DNA from: Pseudomonadota bacterium
Lineage (GTDB): Bacteria; Pseudomonadota; Gammaproteobacteria; Burkholderiales; Rhodocyclaceae
Length of the DNA stretch: 39,685 bases
Direction: 5' to 3'
NCBI GenBank assembly: GCA_018261895.1
Contig: JAGTRT010000026.1
Coordinates: 1-39,685 of the forward strand
Positions within the stretch are counted from its first letter, which is position 1; the number at the start of each line of letters is the position of its first letter. Positions 31,910 to 39,685 of this stretch are shown here, piece after piece. A model generated the notes under the pieces. That model saw only the letters and a list, made by a program, of their open reading frames with translations. It searched no databases and had not been told where the DNA came from. The translations under genes were made by a program, and so were the position numbers.

Positions 31910-33411
31910 GCGATTTCTCCTGTCTTGTTCGGGGCTACCGCGGCAGCGGCCTGTTGGGCAGCACGCTCGGCCTTGCGTCGGGCGGCCGCTTCGGCCTTCT
32001 CGCGGGCTTCGCGTTCCATACGGCCCTGCCGCGCCAACGCCAGTTTCTTGGTCGATTCGGAGCGCAGCTGGTCACGCTGACGCGCCTGCAGATCGCCCTT
32101 GGCATGATAGAAATACTGGACCAACGGAATGTGTGAGGGGCAAACATAGGCGCAGCAGCCGCAGGCAATGCAGTCAGCCAGACCGAGATCGACTGCGCCA
32201 TCGAGATCGTCGTTGCGAATATGGGCGCTCATTTCCAGCGGCAACAGCCCCATCGGGCAGGCCTTGACGCAGGAGCTGCAGCGGATGCAAGCCTCCGGCT
32301 CGAAAGCGGCGGCCTCACCGGCATCGAGGAGCAGGATGCCGCTCGTTCCCTTGACCACGGGCACCCGGGTTTGCGGCAAAACAGCCCCCATCATCGGACC
32401 ACCCATGACAACCTTGGCAACCTCGCCTTGTGTGCCGCCCGTGAAAGCGATCAGATCACAGACCAGGGTGCCGAGCGGCACCTCGTAATTGCCCGGCGCG
32501 ACCGCCGCCTTGCCATTGATGGTAATCAAACGGCTGACCAGCGGCCGGCCAAGACAGACCGCCTGCTGCACGGCGTAGGCCGTGCCGACGTTATGAACGA
32601 TCACCCCGACATCGGCCGCCCGCGCATCGGACGGCACTTCGCGGCCGGTCAGCTCGACGATCAACTGGCGGTCGGAGCCCATCGGGTAGCGGGCCGGCAC
32701 GACCACGACAACGACCTCATCCCAACGGGCAGCTGCCTCGCACATGGCGGCGATGGCTTCGGGCTTGTTGTCTTCGATCCCGACCTTGGCCACCCGGGCA
32801 CCGGTGGCGATGAGCATGAGGCGGATGCCGGAGACGATTTCGGCTGCACGGTCGCGCATCAAACGGTCGTCACACGACAGGTAGGGTTCGCACTCGCTAC
32901 CATTGATGATCAGCGTATCGATGCTCGAACGACGCCCGAGGTTGAGTTTGACCGAGGACGGAAAGGTTGCACCGCCCAGGCCGACCACCCCTGCTGCCGC
33001 CACCCGGGCAGCGATGTCGTCCGGCGCCAACGAATAGGGATCGGCCGGCCGTTCAACCTCCAGCCAGCGATCCTCGCCATCCGCATCGAGCGAAATGGCC
33101 ATGGCCGGCAAACCGGAGGTGTGTGGTGCCGTAATCTCGCCAATGGCCGTAATCACGCCCGAGGTTGGCGCGTGCAGCGGGGCCGAGATATTGCCTTGGG
33201 CAGTGGCGATCAGCTCGCCCTTCAGTACTTTCTGGCCGACCAGGACGACCGGCCGGGCCGGAGCGCCAACGTGCTGGGACAACATGAGGTGCAGGCGGGG
33301 CGCCAGTGGCAGGCGTTGCACCGCCTGTTCGGAAGCTGGCCGCTTGTGATCGGCAGGATGGACACCCCAGTGGTTGCCAAGGAAGGTTTTGAAGAGATTC
33401 ATGAATCCCAT
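31906..33411 (-). CDS. RnfC, Fe-S/NADH-type peripheral subunit, second copy
   Basis: 501 residues, full length, with a complete N-terminal domain (GVHPADHKRPASEQAVQRLPLAPRL), the NADH/FMN-like GLGGATFPSSVKLN and INGSECEPYLSCDDRLMRD blocks, VMGGPMMGA, and two [4Fe-4S] motifs CIRCSSCVKACPMG and CIACGCCAYVCPSHIPLVQYF. The long C-terminal helix is rich in K, A and E. It starts 10 nt after the first copy and overlaps rnfD by 4 nt. It differs from copy 1 at many positions, so the duplication is not recent. Confidence 0.94.
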   Translation of the reverse strand: MGFMNLFKTFLGNHWGVHPADHKRPASEQAVQRLPLAPRLHLMLSQHVGAPARPVVLVGQKVLKGELIATAQGNISAPLHAPTSGVITAIGEITAPHTSGLPAMAISLDADGEDRWLEVERPADPYSLAPDDIAARVAAAGVVGLGGATFPSSVKLNLGRRSSIDTLIINGSECEPYLSCDDRLMRDRAAEIVSGIRLMLIATGARVAKVGIEDNKPEAIAAMCEAAARWDEVVVVVVPARYPMGSDRQLIVELTGREVPSDARAADVGVIVHNVGTAYAVQQAVCLGRPLVSRLITINGKAAVAPGNYEVPLGTLVCDLIAFTGGTQGEVAKVVMGGPMMGAVLPQTRVPVVKGTSGILLLDAGEAAAFEPEACIRCSSCVKACPMGLLPLEMSAHIRNDDLDGAVDLGLADCIACGCCAYVCPSHIPLVQYFYHAKGDLQARQRDQLRSESTKKLALARQGRMEREAREKAEAAARRKAERAAQQAAAAVAPNKTGEIA

Positions 33412-33421
33412 GATCGCCTCC

Positions 33422-34930
33422 TTAGCCTACCGATTCCGTTTGCGCAGCCGCCTTGGCCGCCGCCGCAGCTTCCCGTTCGGCCTTGCGCTTGGCAGCTGCT
33501 TCAGCTTTTTCGCGCGCCTCGCGCTCCAGACGCTCCTGGCGCTGAAGAGCAAGCTTCTTGGTGGCATCGGTGCGCAACTTGGCACGGTCCTGCGCCGCCA
33601 GTTCGCCCTTGGCATGCACGAAATACTGGACCAGCGGAATCTTCGACGGGCAGACGTAGGCGCAGCAGCCACAGGCGATGCAGTCCTTGAGCCCGAGATC
33701 GATGGCCTCGCCATAGACTTCGTTGCGGATGCGCGAGCTCATTTCCAAGGGCAGCAAACCCATCGGGCATGCCTTGACGCACGAACCGCAACGGATACAG
33801 GGATTCGGCTCCTGCTCGGCAACCTCGACCGCATCGAAGGCCAGGATACCGCTCGTGCCCTTGACCACCGGCACACGCCAGTGCGGAATCTGCATACCCA
33901 TCATCGGGCCGCCCATGACCCGGCGGGCCAGACCAATGCCCTCGCCCTTGAGGCCGCCGGCAAAGGCAATGACCTCTTCGGCCAGCGTCCCGATCCGTAC
34001 CTCGATGTTGCCGGGCTGGCTGGCACAATTGCCATTGACCGTCACCAGGCGGGAGATCAGCGGCTTGCCTTCGCGGACGGCGGCGCGCACAGCCAGCGCC
34101 GTCCCGACGTTATGCACGATGACGCCGATGTCGGCCGGACGGCCATCGGCCGGCACCTCGATGCCGGTCAGCACCTGGATGAGCTGCTTCTCGGAGCCCA
34201 TCGGGTAGCGTGCCGGCACCGGGCGAATCTGTACGGCGTCAAAGCCGGCAGCCGCTGCCTGCATGGCCGCTATCGCCTCCGGCTTGTTGTCTTCGATGCC
34301 GACCAGCGCGACCTTGGCGCCGGTCGCGTGGAGCATGATCCGTATGCCGTCGACAATGCCCGCCGCCGCATCGCGCATCAGGCGATCGTCGCATGAAAGG
34401 TAGGGTTCGCATTCGCCGCCGTTCATGACCAGCGTGCTCACGCTGGCTCGCGCCGCGCCGCTCAGCTTGACAGCCGACGGAAAGGCCGCGCCGCCCATGC
34501 CGACGACACCCGCCGCGGCCACCCGCTTGCCGATCTCGGCCGCCGACAAGGCGAACGGATCGTCGCAGCCCTGCAATTCGCACCATTCGTCGGCACCGTC
34601 GGCGTCAAGGATGATGGCCGGCAGCGTCAGCCCCGAGGGGTGCGGCGCGGTAATTTCCGTTACGGCAGCAATCGTTCCCGAGGTCGGCGCATGGATCGGT
34701 GCCGAGACCATGCCCTGCGCTTCGGCGATCAGTTCGCCCTTCTTGACCTTCTGGCCGACCAGCACGGCTGGCCTGGCCGGGCCGCCGAGGTGCTGCTGCA
34801 GCGGCAGGTAGAGCTTGGCCGGAACCGGCATGATGCGCACCGGCTGATCGGCAGCGGGGCGCTTGTGGTCGTCCGGATGCACGCCCCAGTCATCGCTGAG
34901 GAAGTGCTGGAAGAAGTTCATGAAACCCAT
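33422..34930 (-). CDS. rnfC: RnfC, Fe-S/NADH-type peripheral subunit, first copy
   Basis: 502 residues with the full RnfC architecture: GVHPDDHKRPAADQPVRIMP opening, barrel-like sandwich hybrid domain (HAPTSGTIAAV), GMGGAAFPSAVKLS, GGECEPYLSCDDRLMRD, VMGGPMMGMQIP, two [4Fe-4S] motifs (CIRCGSCVKACPMG and CIACGCCAYVCPSKIP), and a charged helical C-terminus. RnfC faces the soluble electron donor or acceptor (NADH in the common form). It lies 7 nt after rnfB and 10 nt before the second copy. Confidence 0.95.
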   Translation of the reverse strand: MGFMNFFQHFLSDDWGVHPDDHKRPAADQPVRIMPVPAKLYLPLQQHLGGPARPAVLVGQKVKKGELIAEAQGMVSAPIHAPTSGTIAAVTEITAPHPSGLTLPAIILDADGADEWCELQGCDDPFALSAAEIGKRVAAAGVVGMGGAAFPSAVKLSGAARASVSTLVMNGGECEPYLSCDDRLMRDAAAGIVDGIRIMLHATGAKVALVGIEDNKPEAIAAMQAAAAGFDAVQIRPVPARYPMGSEKQLIQVLTGIEVPADGRPADIGVIVHNVGTALAVRAAVREGKPLISRLVTVNGNCASQPGNIEVRIGTLAEEVIAFAGGLKGEGIGLARRVMGGPMMGMQIPHWRVPVVKGTSGILAFDAVEVAEQEPNPCIRCGSCVKACPMGLLPLEMSSRIRNEVYGEAIDLGLKDCIACGCCAYVCPSKIPLVQYFVHAKGELAAQDRAKLRTDATKKLALQRQERLEREAREKAEAAAKRKAEREAAAAAKAAAQTESVG

Positions 34931-34937
34931 CTGTCGC

Positions 34938-35465
34938 TCACGCTGCCACGGGTTTGGGCATCACCCAGTGTTGCAGGGTGACGGGCACCGGCTTCATGGC
35001 CAGCGCCTCGGTCGGACATTTTTCGATGCAACTGGAACAGCCGGTGCAGGCCTCGCGGAAGACGTTATGAATCTGCTTGGCCGCGCCGAGGATGGCATCG
35101 GTCGGACAGACCTTGCTGCAACGGCAGCAGCCGATGCACAGCTCTTCTGAAACCACGGCAATCTTCGGACCATCGTCGGACATGCCGGACAGATCCACTG
35201 TCAGGCCGAGCTTGGCGGCAATCGCCGTGGCCAGCGCCTTGCCACCCGGCGGACAGCAGGTCGGCGCAGCAGAACCGTCGGCAATCGCCGCCGCCGCGCC
35301 GGAACAGCCCGGGAAGCCGCACTGGCCGCAGTTGGAGCCGGGCATCATCGCCGTCAGTTCATCGACCAGCGGATTGCCTTCGACGGCAAGGAACTTGTTG
35401 GCGACCCCGAGGATGATGCCGAGCGCGGCACCGAGAAGAGTCAGGCTGAGGATGGCTGCGATCAT
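34938..35465 (-). CDS. rnfB: RnfB, ferredoxin-like subunit of the Rnf complex
   Basis: 175 residues. One N-terminal membrane helix (ILSLTLLGAALGIILGVANKFL), a Fe-S binding region with CGQCGFPGCSG, and two ferredoxin motifs CIGCCRCSKVCPTDAI and CTGCSSCIEKCPTEA. It passes electrons between the soluble ferredoxin side and the membrane part of the complex. It begins 11 nt after rnfA. Confidence 0.96.
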   Translation of the reverse strand: MIAAILSLTLLGAALGIILGVANKFLAVEGNPLVDELTAMMPGSNCGQCGFPGCSGAAAAIADGSAAPTCCPPGGKALATAIAAKLGLTVDLSGMSDDGPKIAVVSEELCIGCCRCSKVCPTDAILGAAKQIHNVFREACTGCSSCIEKCPTEALAMKPVPVTLQHWVMPKPVAA

Positions 35466-35476
35466 GGTTGCCCCCT

Positions 35477-36055
35477 TTAGACGTTGAGACCGGAAAAGCC
35501 CATGAAGGCCAGGGCCAGCAGGCTGATGGTGACGAAGGCGATGGGCGAGCCGGCGAAAGCACCGGGCACGCGAGCCAGGGCGATGCGTTCGCGCAGCCCG
35601 GCGAAGATGAGGAGCACGATGGTGAATCCCAGGGCGGAGCCGAACCCGTAGAGCAGGCTCTTAAACAGGCTGAACTTCTGTTCGACGTTGAGCAGGGCGA
35701 CGCCGAGCACGGCACAGTTGGTGGTGATGAGCGGCAGGTAGATGCCGAGCGACTGGTAGAGACCGGGGCTCGCCTTCTTGATGAACATTTCGGTGAATTG
35801 CACCACTGCCGCGATGACGAGGATGAAGGTCAGGATGCGCAGATAACCCAGCCCCAGCGGCTGCAGCATCCAGTTGTCGAGCATCCACGAGGCACCAGCC
35901 GCCAGCGTGATGACGAAGGTCGTGGCCAGCCCCATGCCGAAGGCGCTGTCGACGCTTTTCGACACACCCATCACCGGACAGAGGCCCAGGAATTTGATCA
36001 GCACGACGTTGTTGACCAAGGCCGTGGAGAGTAGCAGCAGGAGAAATTCGCTCAT
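35477..36055 (-). CDS. rnfA: RnfA, integral membrane subunit of the Rnf complex
   Basis: 192 residues with six membrane helices ([42 protein letters not shown]). The conserved cysteines in GLCPVMGV and TNCAVLG bind the membrane Fe-S cluster with RnfE. The start at 36055 is chosen because the longer frame (to 36163) covers the sigma-54 element. It is the first gene of the rnfABC1C2DGEH operon. Confidence 0.97.
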   Translation of the reverse strand: MSEFLLLLLSTALVNNVVLIKFLGLCPVMGVSKSVDSAFGMGLATTFVITLAAGASWMLDNWMLQPLGLGYLRILTFILVIAAVVQFTEMFIKKASPGLYQSLGIYLPLITTNCAVLGVALLNVEQKFSLFKSLLYGFGSALGFTIVLLIFAGLRERIALARVPGAFAGSPIAFVTISLLALAFMGFSGLNV

Positions 36056-36089
36056 GATTTGGAGGTTCCGGTTTTTCCGTTGCTCTCTC

Positions 36090-36105
36090 TGCATAAGCCA
36101 TGCCA
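36090..36105 (-). promoter_or_regulatory. Sigma-54 -24/-12 promoter of the rnf operon
   Basis: Minus strand TGGCATGGCTTATGCA: GG and GC ten bases apart, the -12 being ATGC instead of TTGC. It lies 35 nt before the rnfA ATG. Confidence 0.75.
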
Positions 36106-36189
36106 ATAGGGAAGCAGGCGACGAAACCCCAGTCTGATGCGGGTTTCGGCACAAACGCACCAAACAAGGGCGTCATTCACCATGAAAAA

Positions 36190-36205
36190 TGTCGCAAACG
36201 CGACA
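36190..36205. promoter_or_regulatory. NifA upstream activator site between rnfA and nifL
   Basis: TGTCGCAAACGCGACA, identical to the nifN site. Centre 106 bp from the -12 GC of rnfA and 87 bp from that of the candidate nifL element, so it could serve both. Confidence 0.85.
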
Positions 36206-36270
36206 GGACTTTCGTCGCATTTCCCCCGAAAGCACCGCCACAGGGCGACTACAGACATTTAGCCGATATG

Positions 36271-36286
36271 CGGCACGGTTTCTGCT
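36271..36286 (+). promoter_or_regulatory. Possible sigma-54 -24/-12 element upstream of nifLA
   Basis: CGGCACGGTTTCTGCT: GG and GC ten bases apart, with CGGCAC at -24 and CTGCT at -12, weaker than the nifE and iscA elements. It is 36 nt before the nifL ATG at 36322. Confidence 0.45.
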
Positions 36287-36321
36287 AATCAATGAAAAAC
36301 GATTTACAGAGGAGCCTTTCG

Positions 36322-37854
36322 ATGTCGGCCACACCGCTTGCCAAAGCCGGCGCAAACATTGCGCCGGATACCGCACTTCCACCCGAAGCCTATCGACAGG
36401 CAGTCGACCAGGCTGACCTGGCCATCTCGATCACGGATGAAAAAGCCAACATCCTGTTCGCCAATGAGGCCTTCACGCGGGTCACCGGCTACAGCAAGGA
36501 AGAGATCGTCGGCAAGAACGAATCGACGCTATCCAACCACACCACGCCGACGGAGCTATACAAGTCGATGTGGGCCGATCTTTCGGCGCAGAAGCCGTGG
36601 GCCGGCAAGCTGCTCAACAAACGCAAGGACGGCGAGCTTTATCTGGCCGAACTGGGCATTTCGCCGGTGGTTGATGCCTCGGGCAAGACCACGCACTTCG
36701 TCGGCATGCATCGCGATATCACCGAGATGCACCGCCTGGAACGCCTGGTCCGCAACCAGAAACACCTCATCGAATCCGTGGTCGATGCCGCCCCCATGGC
36801 CTTTGCCCTGCTCGACCCCACCGGTCGCCTGGTGCTCGACAATCAGGAATACAAAAAGCTGGTGACCGACCTGCGCCTCAAGGAGCCGGCCCACACCATT
36901 CTCGACAGCCTGCTGCCAAACTGGCGCGAGACCTTTGCCAAGCAGCCGCAGGGCTGCCTGCTCAACCAGCGCGAAGCGCGCATCGACCGCGCCGCCGGAC
37001 GGCCGCGCTGGCTGTCGGTGACCACCTCGATCATCGACATGCACAGCGATTGCGCCGACAGCTATTTCTGTGCGGCCGGCCAACCCGGCCTGCTGCTGGT
37101 CATTTCGGACATCACCAACCTGCGCGACGAGCAGGAACGCGCGCGCGCTTCGGCGCTACAGGCCGTGCTCGCCGAGGAGGAACGTACCGCCGCGATCCGC
37201 GAGGGCCTGTCCGCCGCCATCTTCCGCCTGGAAGAACCGATGAACGTGATGTCCTCGGCCATCGCCGTCCTCCAGCGCCGCGACACGGCGAGCGCCGCGA
37301 TGCTGCAGCAGGCCCTGATCGGCAGCCGCGAGCACCTCGAAACGCTGCGCCAGGTGATCCCGCAAAGCCCGCAGGAGATCGTGGTCAGCGTGAACATGAA
37401 CGAGATCCTGCGCGACGTGCTGGAAGTCAGCACCCCGCGCCTGCTCGGCGCCGGCATCGTCGTCGACTGGCAGCCGGCCTCGACCCTGCCGGCCATCCTC
37501 GGCCGTCCGCTACAACTGCGCATGCTGTTCAAGGCGCTGGTCGACAACGCCATCGAGGCGATGAACATCAAGGGTTGGAAGCGGCGCGAGCTGCTGCTGA
37601 CCAGCGAGCTGAAAAACGATTGCATCGTGGTCTCCGTGGTCGATACCGGCCCCGGCATCCCGCAGGAATGGCGCTACAAGGCCTTCGAGCCCTTCTTCAC
37701 GGCCAAGGGCGGCAGCGGCAAGCACATCGGCACCGGTTTGTCGCGCGCCCAGCAGGTCGTCGCCGACCACGGCGGGATCATCGACCTGGAAGAGAGCCCG
37801 AGCGGCGGTTGCGCCGCCATCGTGGAATTCCGCGTCGACGGTGACCCGATCTGA
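36322..37854 (+). CDS. nifL: NifL, PAS-domain anti-activator of NifA
   Basis: 510 residues from [10 protein letters not shown], with GAGGAG upstream. PAS1 at about residues 25-140 ([54 protein letters not shown]) is the FAD redox sensor; PAS2 follows ([20 protein letters not shown]). The C-terminal kinase-like part has N-box [11 protein letters not shown]1 DTGPGIP and G2 [11 protein letters not shown]. In the H-box region ([13 protein letters not shown]) there is no obvious phosphoacceptor His, as expected for a NifL that binds NifA rather than phosphorylating it. It blocks NifA under oxygen or fixed nitrogen. Followed 20 nt later by nifA. Confidence 0.95.
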   Translation: MSATPLAKAGANIAPDTALPPEAYRQAVDQADLAISITDEKANILFANEAFTRVTGYSKEEIVGKNESTLSNHTTPTELYKSMWADLSAQKPWAGKLLNKRKDGELYLAELGISPVVDASGKTTHFVGMHRDITEMHRLERLVRNQKHLIESVVDAAPMAFALLDPTGRLVLDNQEYKKLVTDLRLKEPAHTILDSLLPNWRETFAKQPQGCLLNQREARIDRAAGRPRWLSVTTSIIDMHSDCADSYFCAAGQPGLLLVISDITNLRDEQERARASALQAVLAEEERTAAIREGLSAAIFRLEEPMNVMSSAIAVLQRRDTASAAMLQQALIGSREHLETLRQVIPQSPQEIVVSVNMNEILRDVLEVSTPRLLGAGIVVDWQPASTLPAILGRPLQLRMLFKALVDNAIEAMNIKGWKRRELLLTSELKNDCIVVSVVDTGPGIPQEWRYKAFEPFFTAKGGSGKHIGTGLSRAQQVVADHGGIIDLEESPSGGCAAIVEFRVDGDPI

Positions 37855-37874
37855 AGAACAACAACGAGAACAGC

Positions 37875-39515
37875 ATGCACGAACACCCCATTCTAAACAT
37901 CGACGAATGCCCTCCTCCCGGTGGATTCTGCCGAACGCACGAGCTCAACATCCAGTTGCTCGCGGCGCTCTACGCGGTCAGCCGGGTGCTCAACCGGACG
38001 CTGGATTTCAACGAAACGCTGCGTGACGTCCTGCGCGTGCTGCACGACGAGGCCGGCCTGTCGCGCGGCCTGATCAGCGTGCTCGACCCGGAAACCGGCA
38101 AGCTCAACATCCGCACCATCTACAGCCCGGACGGGCCGATTCTCGACGACGCGCAGTACGGCCCCGGCGAAGGCATCATCGGCCTGATCCTCGAAAAGCC
38201 GCGCACCATCAAGCTCGTGCGCGTTGCCGACGAGCCGCGCTTCCTGAACCGGACGCAGGTTTACCTGCCCGACCTGCCCTTCATTGCCGTGCCGATCAAG
38301 GTCGGCAGCGACCTCAAGGGCGTCCTCGCCGTCCAGCCCGAAGCCCCGGAAGACGGCCTGCTCGAGGAACGCGCCCAGTTCGTCGAGATGGTGGCCAACC
38401 TGATCGGCCAGAGCCTCAGCCTGTCGATGAGCGTCGCCCAGGAAAAATCCTCGCTGCTTGAAGAGCGCGACCTGCTGCGGCGAACGGTTCGCCATCAGTT
38501 CGGCTTCGACAGCATGGTCGGGCGCTCGGCGGTCATGCGCCGCGTCTTCGACCAGGCGCGCATGGTCGCCAAATGGAACACGACCGTGCTGGTCCGCGGC
38601 GAAACCGGAACCGGCAAGGAGCTCATCGCCAACGCCATCCACTACAACTCGCCGCGCGCCCGCAATGCGCTGGTCAAGCTCAACTGCGCAGCGCTACCGG
38701 AAAACCTGCTCGAATCCGAACTCTTCGGCCACGAACGCGGCGCCTTCACGGGTGCCGTCGAGGCGCGCAAGGGACGTTTCGAACAGGCCCACGGCGGCAC
38801 GCTGTTCCTCGACGAAATCGGCGAAGTGTCCGCCGCCTTCCAGGCCAAGATGCTGCGCATCCTGCAGGAAGGCGAATTCGAGCGGGTCGGCGGCAGCAAG
38901 ACCATCAAGGTCGACGTGCGCATCATCGCCGCAACGCACCGCGACCTCGAAACCGCCGTCGAAATGGGCGACTTCCGCGAAGACCTGTTCTACCGCCTTA
39001 ACGTCATGCCGCTCTTCCTGCCGCCCCTGCGCGAGCGCATCGAGGACATCCCCGAGATCGCCCGCCACCTGCTCGGCAAAATCGGCAACGACCAGAAGCG
39101 CAAGCTCAAGCTCACCGACATGGCCAACCGCCGGCTGGCCAGCCACGACTGGCCGGGCAATGTGCGCGAACTGGAAAACTGCCTGGAACGCGCCGCCGTG
39201 CTCTCCGAAGACGGCAACATCGACGTCGACCTCATCCGTTTCCCGAGCGTCCGCGAGCGCACCAGCCCGCGACCGATCCGGACGGCCCAACCGGCCTCCC
39301 AGGGCGACTTCACCCGCAGCGCCCCGCCCCCGGCGGTGGGCGGCAACGCCGACATCGACATCAATGATCCCAACCTCTCCGAAAAGGAAAGGGTCATCGC
39401 CGCGCTCGAGCAAGCCGGATGGGTCCAGGCCAAGGCAGCCCGCATTCTCGGGATGACGCCAAGGCAGATTGCCTATCGGATTCAGACACTGAATATCGAG
39501 GTGAAACAGTTCTGA
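37875..39515 (+). CDS. nifA: NifA, sigma-54 activator of nif genes
   Basis: 546 residues. N-terminal GAF domain (about 35-190; [34 protein letters not shown]). AAA+ domain with GETGTGKE (Walker A), GAFTGA ([14 protein letters not shown]), LFLDEIGE (Walker B) and [17 protein letters not shown]-terminal HTH ([17 protein letters not shown]). The linker after the AAA+ domain (about 455-500, [17 protein letters not shown]) has no cysteines, so the protein belongs to the NifL-dependent class and not to the oxygen-sensitive Cys-linker class. It should bind the TGTCGC-N4-GCGACA sites described here. Confidence 0.97.
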   Translation: MHEHPILNIDECPPPGGFCRTHELNIQLLAALYAVSRVLNRTLDFNETLRDVLRVLHDEAGLSRGLISVLDPETGKLNIRTIYSPDGPILDDAQYGPGEGIIGLILEKPRTIKLVRVADEPRFLNRTQVYLPDLPFIAVPIKVGSDLKGVLAVQPEAPEDGLLEERAQFVEMVANLIGQSLSLSMSVAQEKSSLLEERDLLRRTVRHQFGFDSMVGRSAVMRRVFDQARMVAKWNTTVLVRGETGTGKELIANAIHYNSPRARNALVKLNCAALPENLLESELFGHERGAFTGAVEARKGRFEQAHGGTLFLDEIGEVSAAFQAKMLRILQEGEFERVGGSKTIKVDVRIIAATHRDLETAVEMGDFREDLFYRLNVMPLFLPPLRERIEDIPEIARHLLGKIGNDQKRKLKLTDMANRRLASHDWPGNVRELENCLERAAVLSEDGNIDVDLIRFPSVRERTSPRPIRTAQPASQGDFTRSAPPPAVGGNADIDINDPNLSEKERVIAALEQAGWVQAKAARILGMTPRQIAYRIQTLNIEVKQF

Positions 39516-39685
39516 GTTTTGGCCTTGCAGGCGGGGGGGCTGAGGCACCAGGCTTCGCGCCTGATGCGAGGAATTGCGTTTCGGAGACGCTGGTTTTCGC
39601 GCCTGACGCGCGAGCGTACTTTCTTTTGTTTGCCCAAAAGAAAGTAGCCAAAGAAAAGGTCACCCCTGGGTCGGTGCCGGCTTCG
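39516..39685. repeat. Non-coding repeat with inverted repeat at the window end
   Basis: The sequence after nifA has a perfect 12-bp inverted repeat, TACTTTCTTTTG and CAAAAGAAAGTA (39617-39628 and 39635-39646, loop 6 nt), followed by GCCAAAGAAAAGG. Upstream are GC-rich short repeats around CGCCTGATGCG and CGCGCCTGACGCGCG. Similar TTTCTTTTG...CAAAAGAAAG elements are common dispersed sequences in beta- and gammaproteobacteria, from memory. It continues past the right edge and may also terminate nifLA. Confidence 0.55.

Noticed and set aside
1..39685. CRISPR arrays, tRNA and rRNA genes, transposases or phage genes
   Set aside because: No regular spaced repeats, no clover-leaf-like sequence and no such protein family was recognised anywhere in the window.

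Overview
The window looks like chromosomal DNA of a betaproteobacterium of the Rhodocyclales, close to Dechloromonas/Azonexus. The basis is the gene families and the combination of a cbb3 oxidase, a gamma-type NifL/NifA pair, Rnf genes and NifA/sigma-54 promoters; no rRNA is present to confirm it. No rRNA, tRNA, CRISPR array, transposase or prophage gene was seen.

Left part (1-12.9 kb). From the left edge come the 5' part of motB and complete motA (minus), a zinc-ribbon Nudix hydrolase (plus) and a TonB-like protein (minus). Next is a leftward-transcribed high-affinity oxidase block: ccoI-ccoS (copper ATPase and assembly), an FNR/Anr-type site, ccoNOQP (the cbb3 oxidase), then ccoG-ccoH and a 46-aa DUF3149 protein. 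A short-chain dehydrogenase and a divergent REC-GGDEF protein follow.

Right part (12.9-39.5 kb). This is a nitrogen-fixation island without nifHDK, which must lie elsewhere. Leftward units are: (a) iscA-nifU-nifS; (b) nifN-nifX-rseC-DUF269-DUF683-fdxB plus two unrecognised genes; (c) bacteriohemerythrin and a PAS-GGDEF-EAL-CZB protein; (d) nifE followed by a second ccoG; (e) a helix-hairpin-helix protein with a lysine/alanine-rich linker; (f) rnfA-B-C1-C2-D-G-E-H followed by an NhaD/ArsB-type antiporter. Divergent from rnfA, nifL-nifA run rightward. The window ends in a short non-coding repeat with a perfect 12-bp inverted repeat.

Regulation can be read directly. Units a, b, d and f each have a -24/-12 sigma-54 element and an upstream NifA site, which here is an extended palindrome TGTCGC-N4-GCGACA or a close variant. 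The rnf site lies between rnfA and nifL and could also serve a weaker -24/-12 element in front of nifL. The UAS-to-promoter distances cluster about two helical turns apart.

Together the genes describe microaerobic nitrogen fixation. cbb3 oxidase respires at low oxygen, Rnf (with a duplicated RnfC, and RseC encoded in the nif operon) probably drives reduction of ferredoxin, IscA/NifU/NifS supply Fe-S clusters, and NifE/N/X assemble FeMo-co. NifL/NifA control transcription. A hemerythrin and a c-di-GMP enzyme sit between nifE and nifN. The most unusual points are the tandem rnfC copies, RseC inside a nif operon, the second ccoG and oxygen/c-di-GMP genes splitting nifE from nifN, a NifA site lying inside a terminator hairpin, the H1-like HhH protein, and a dispersed 34-bp sequence that also occurs inside a coding region.
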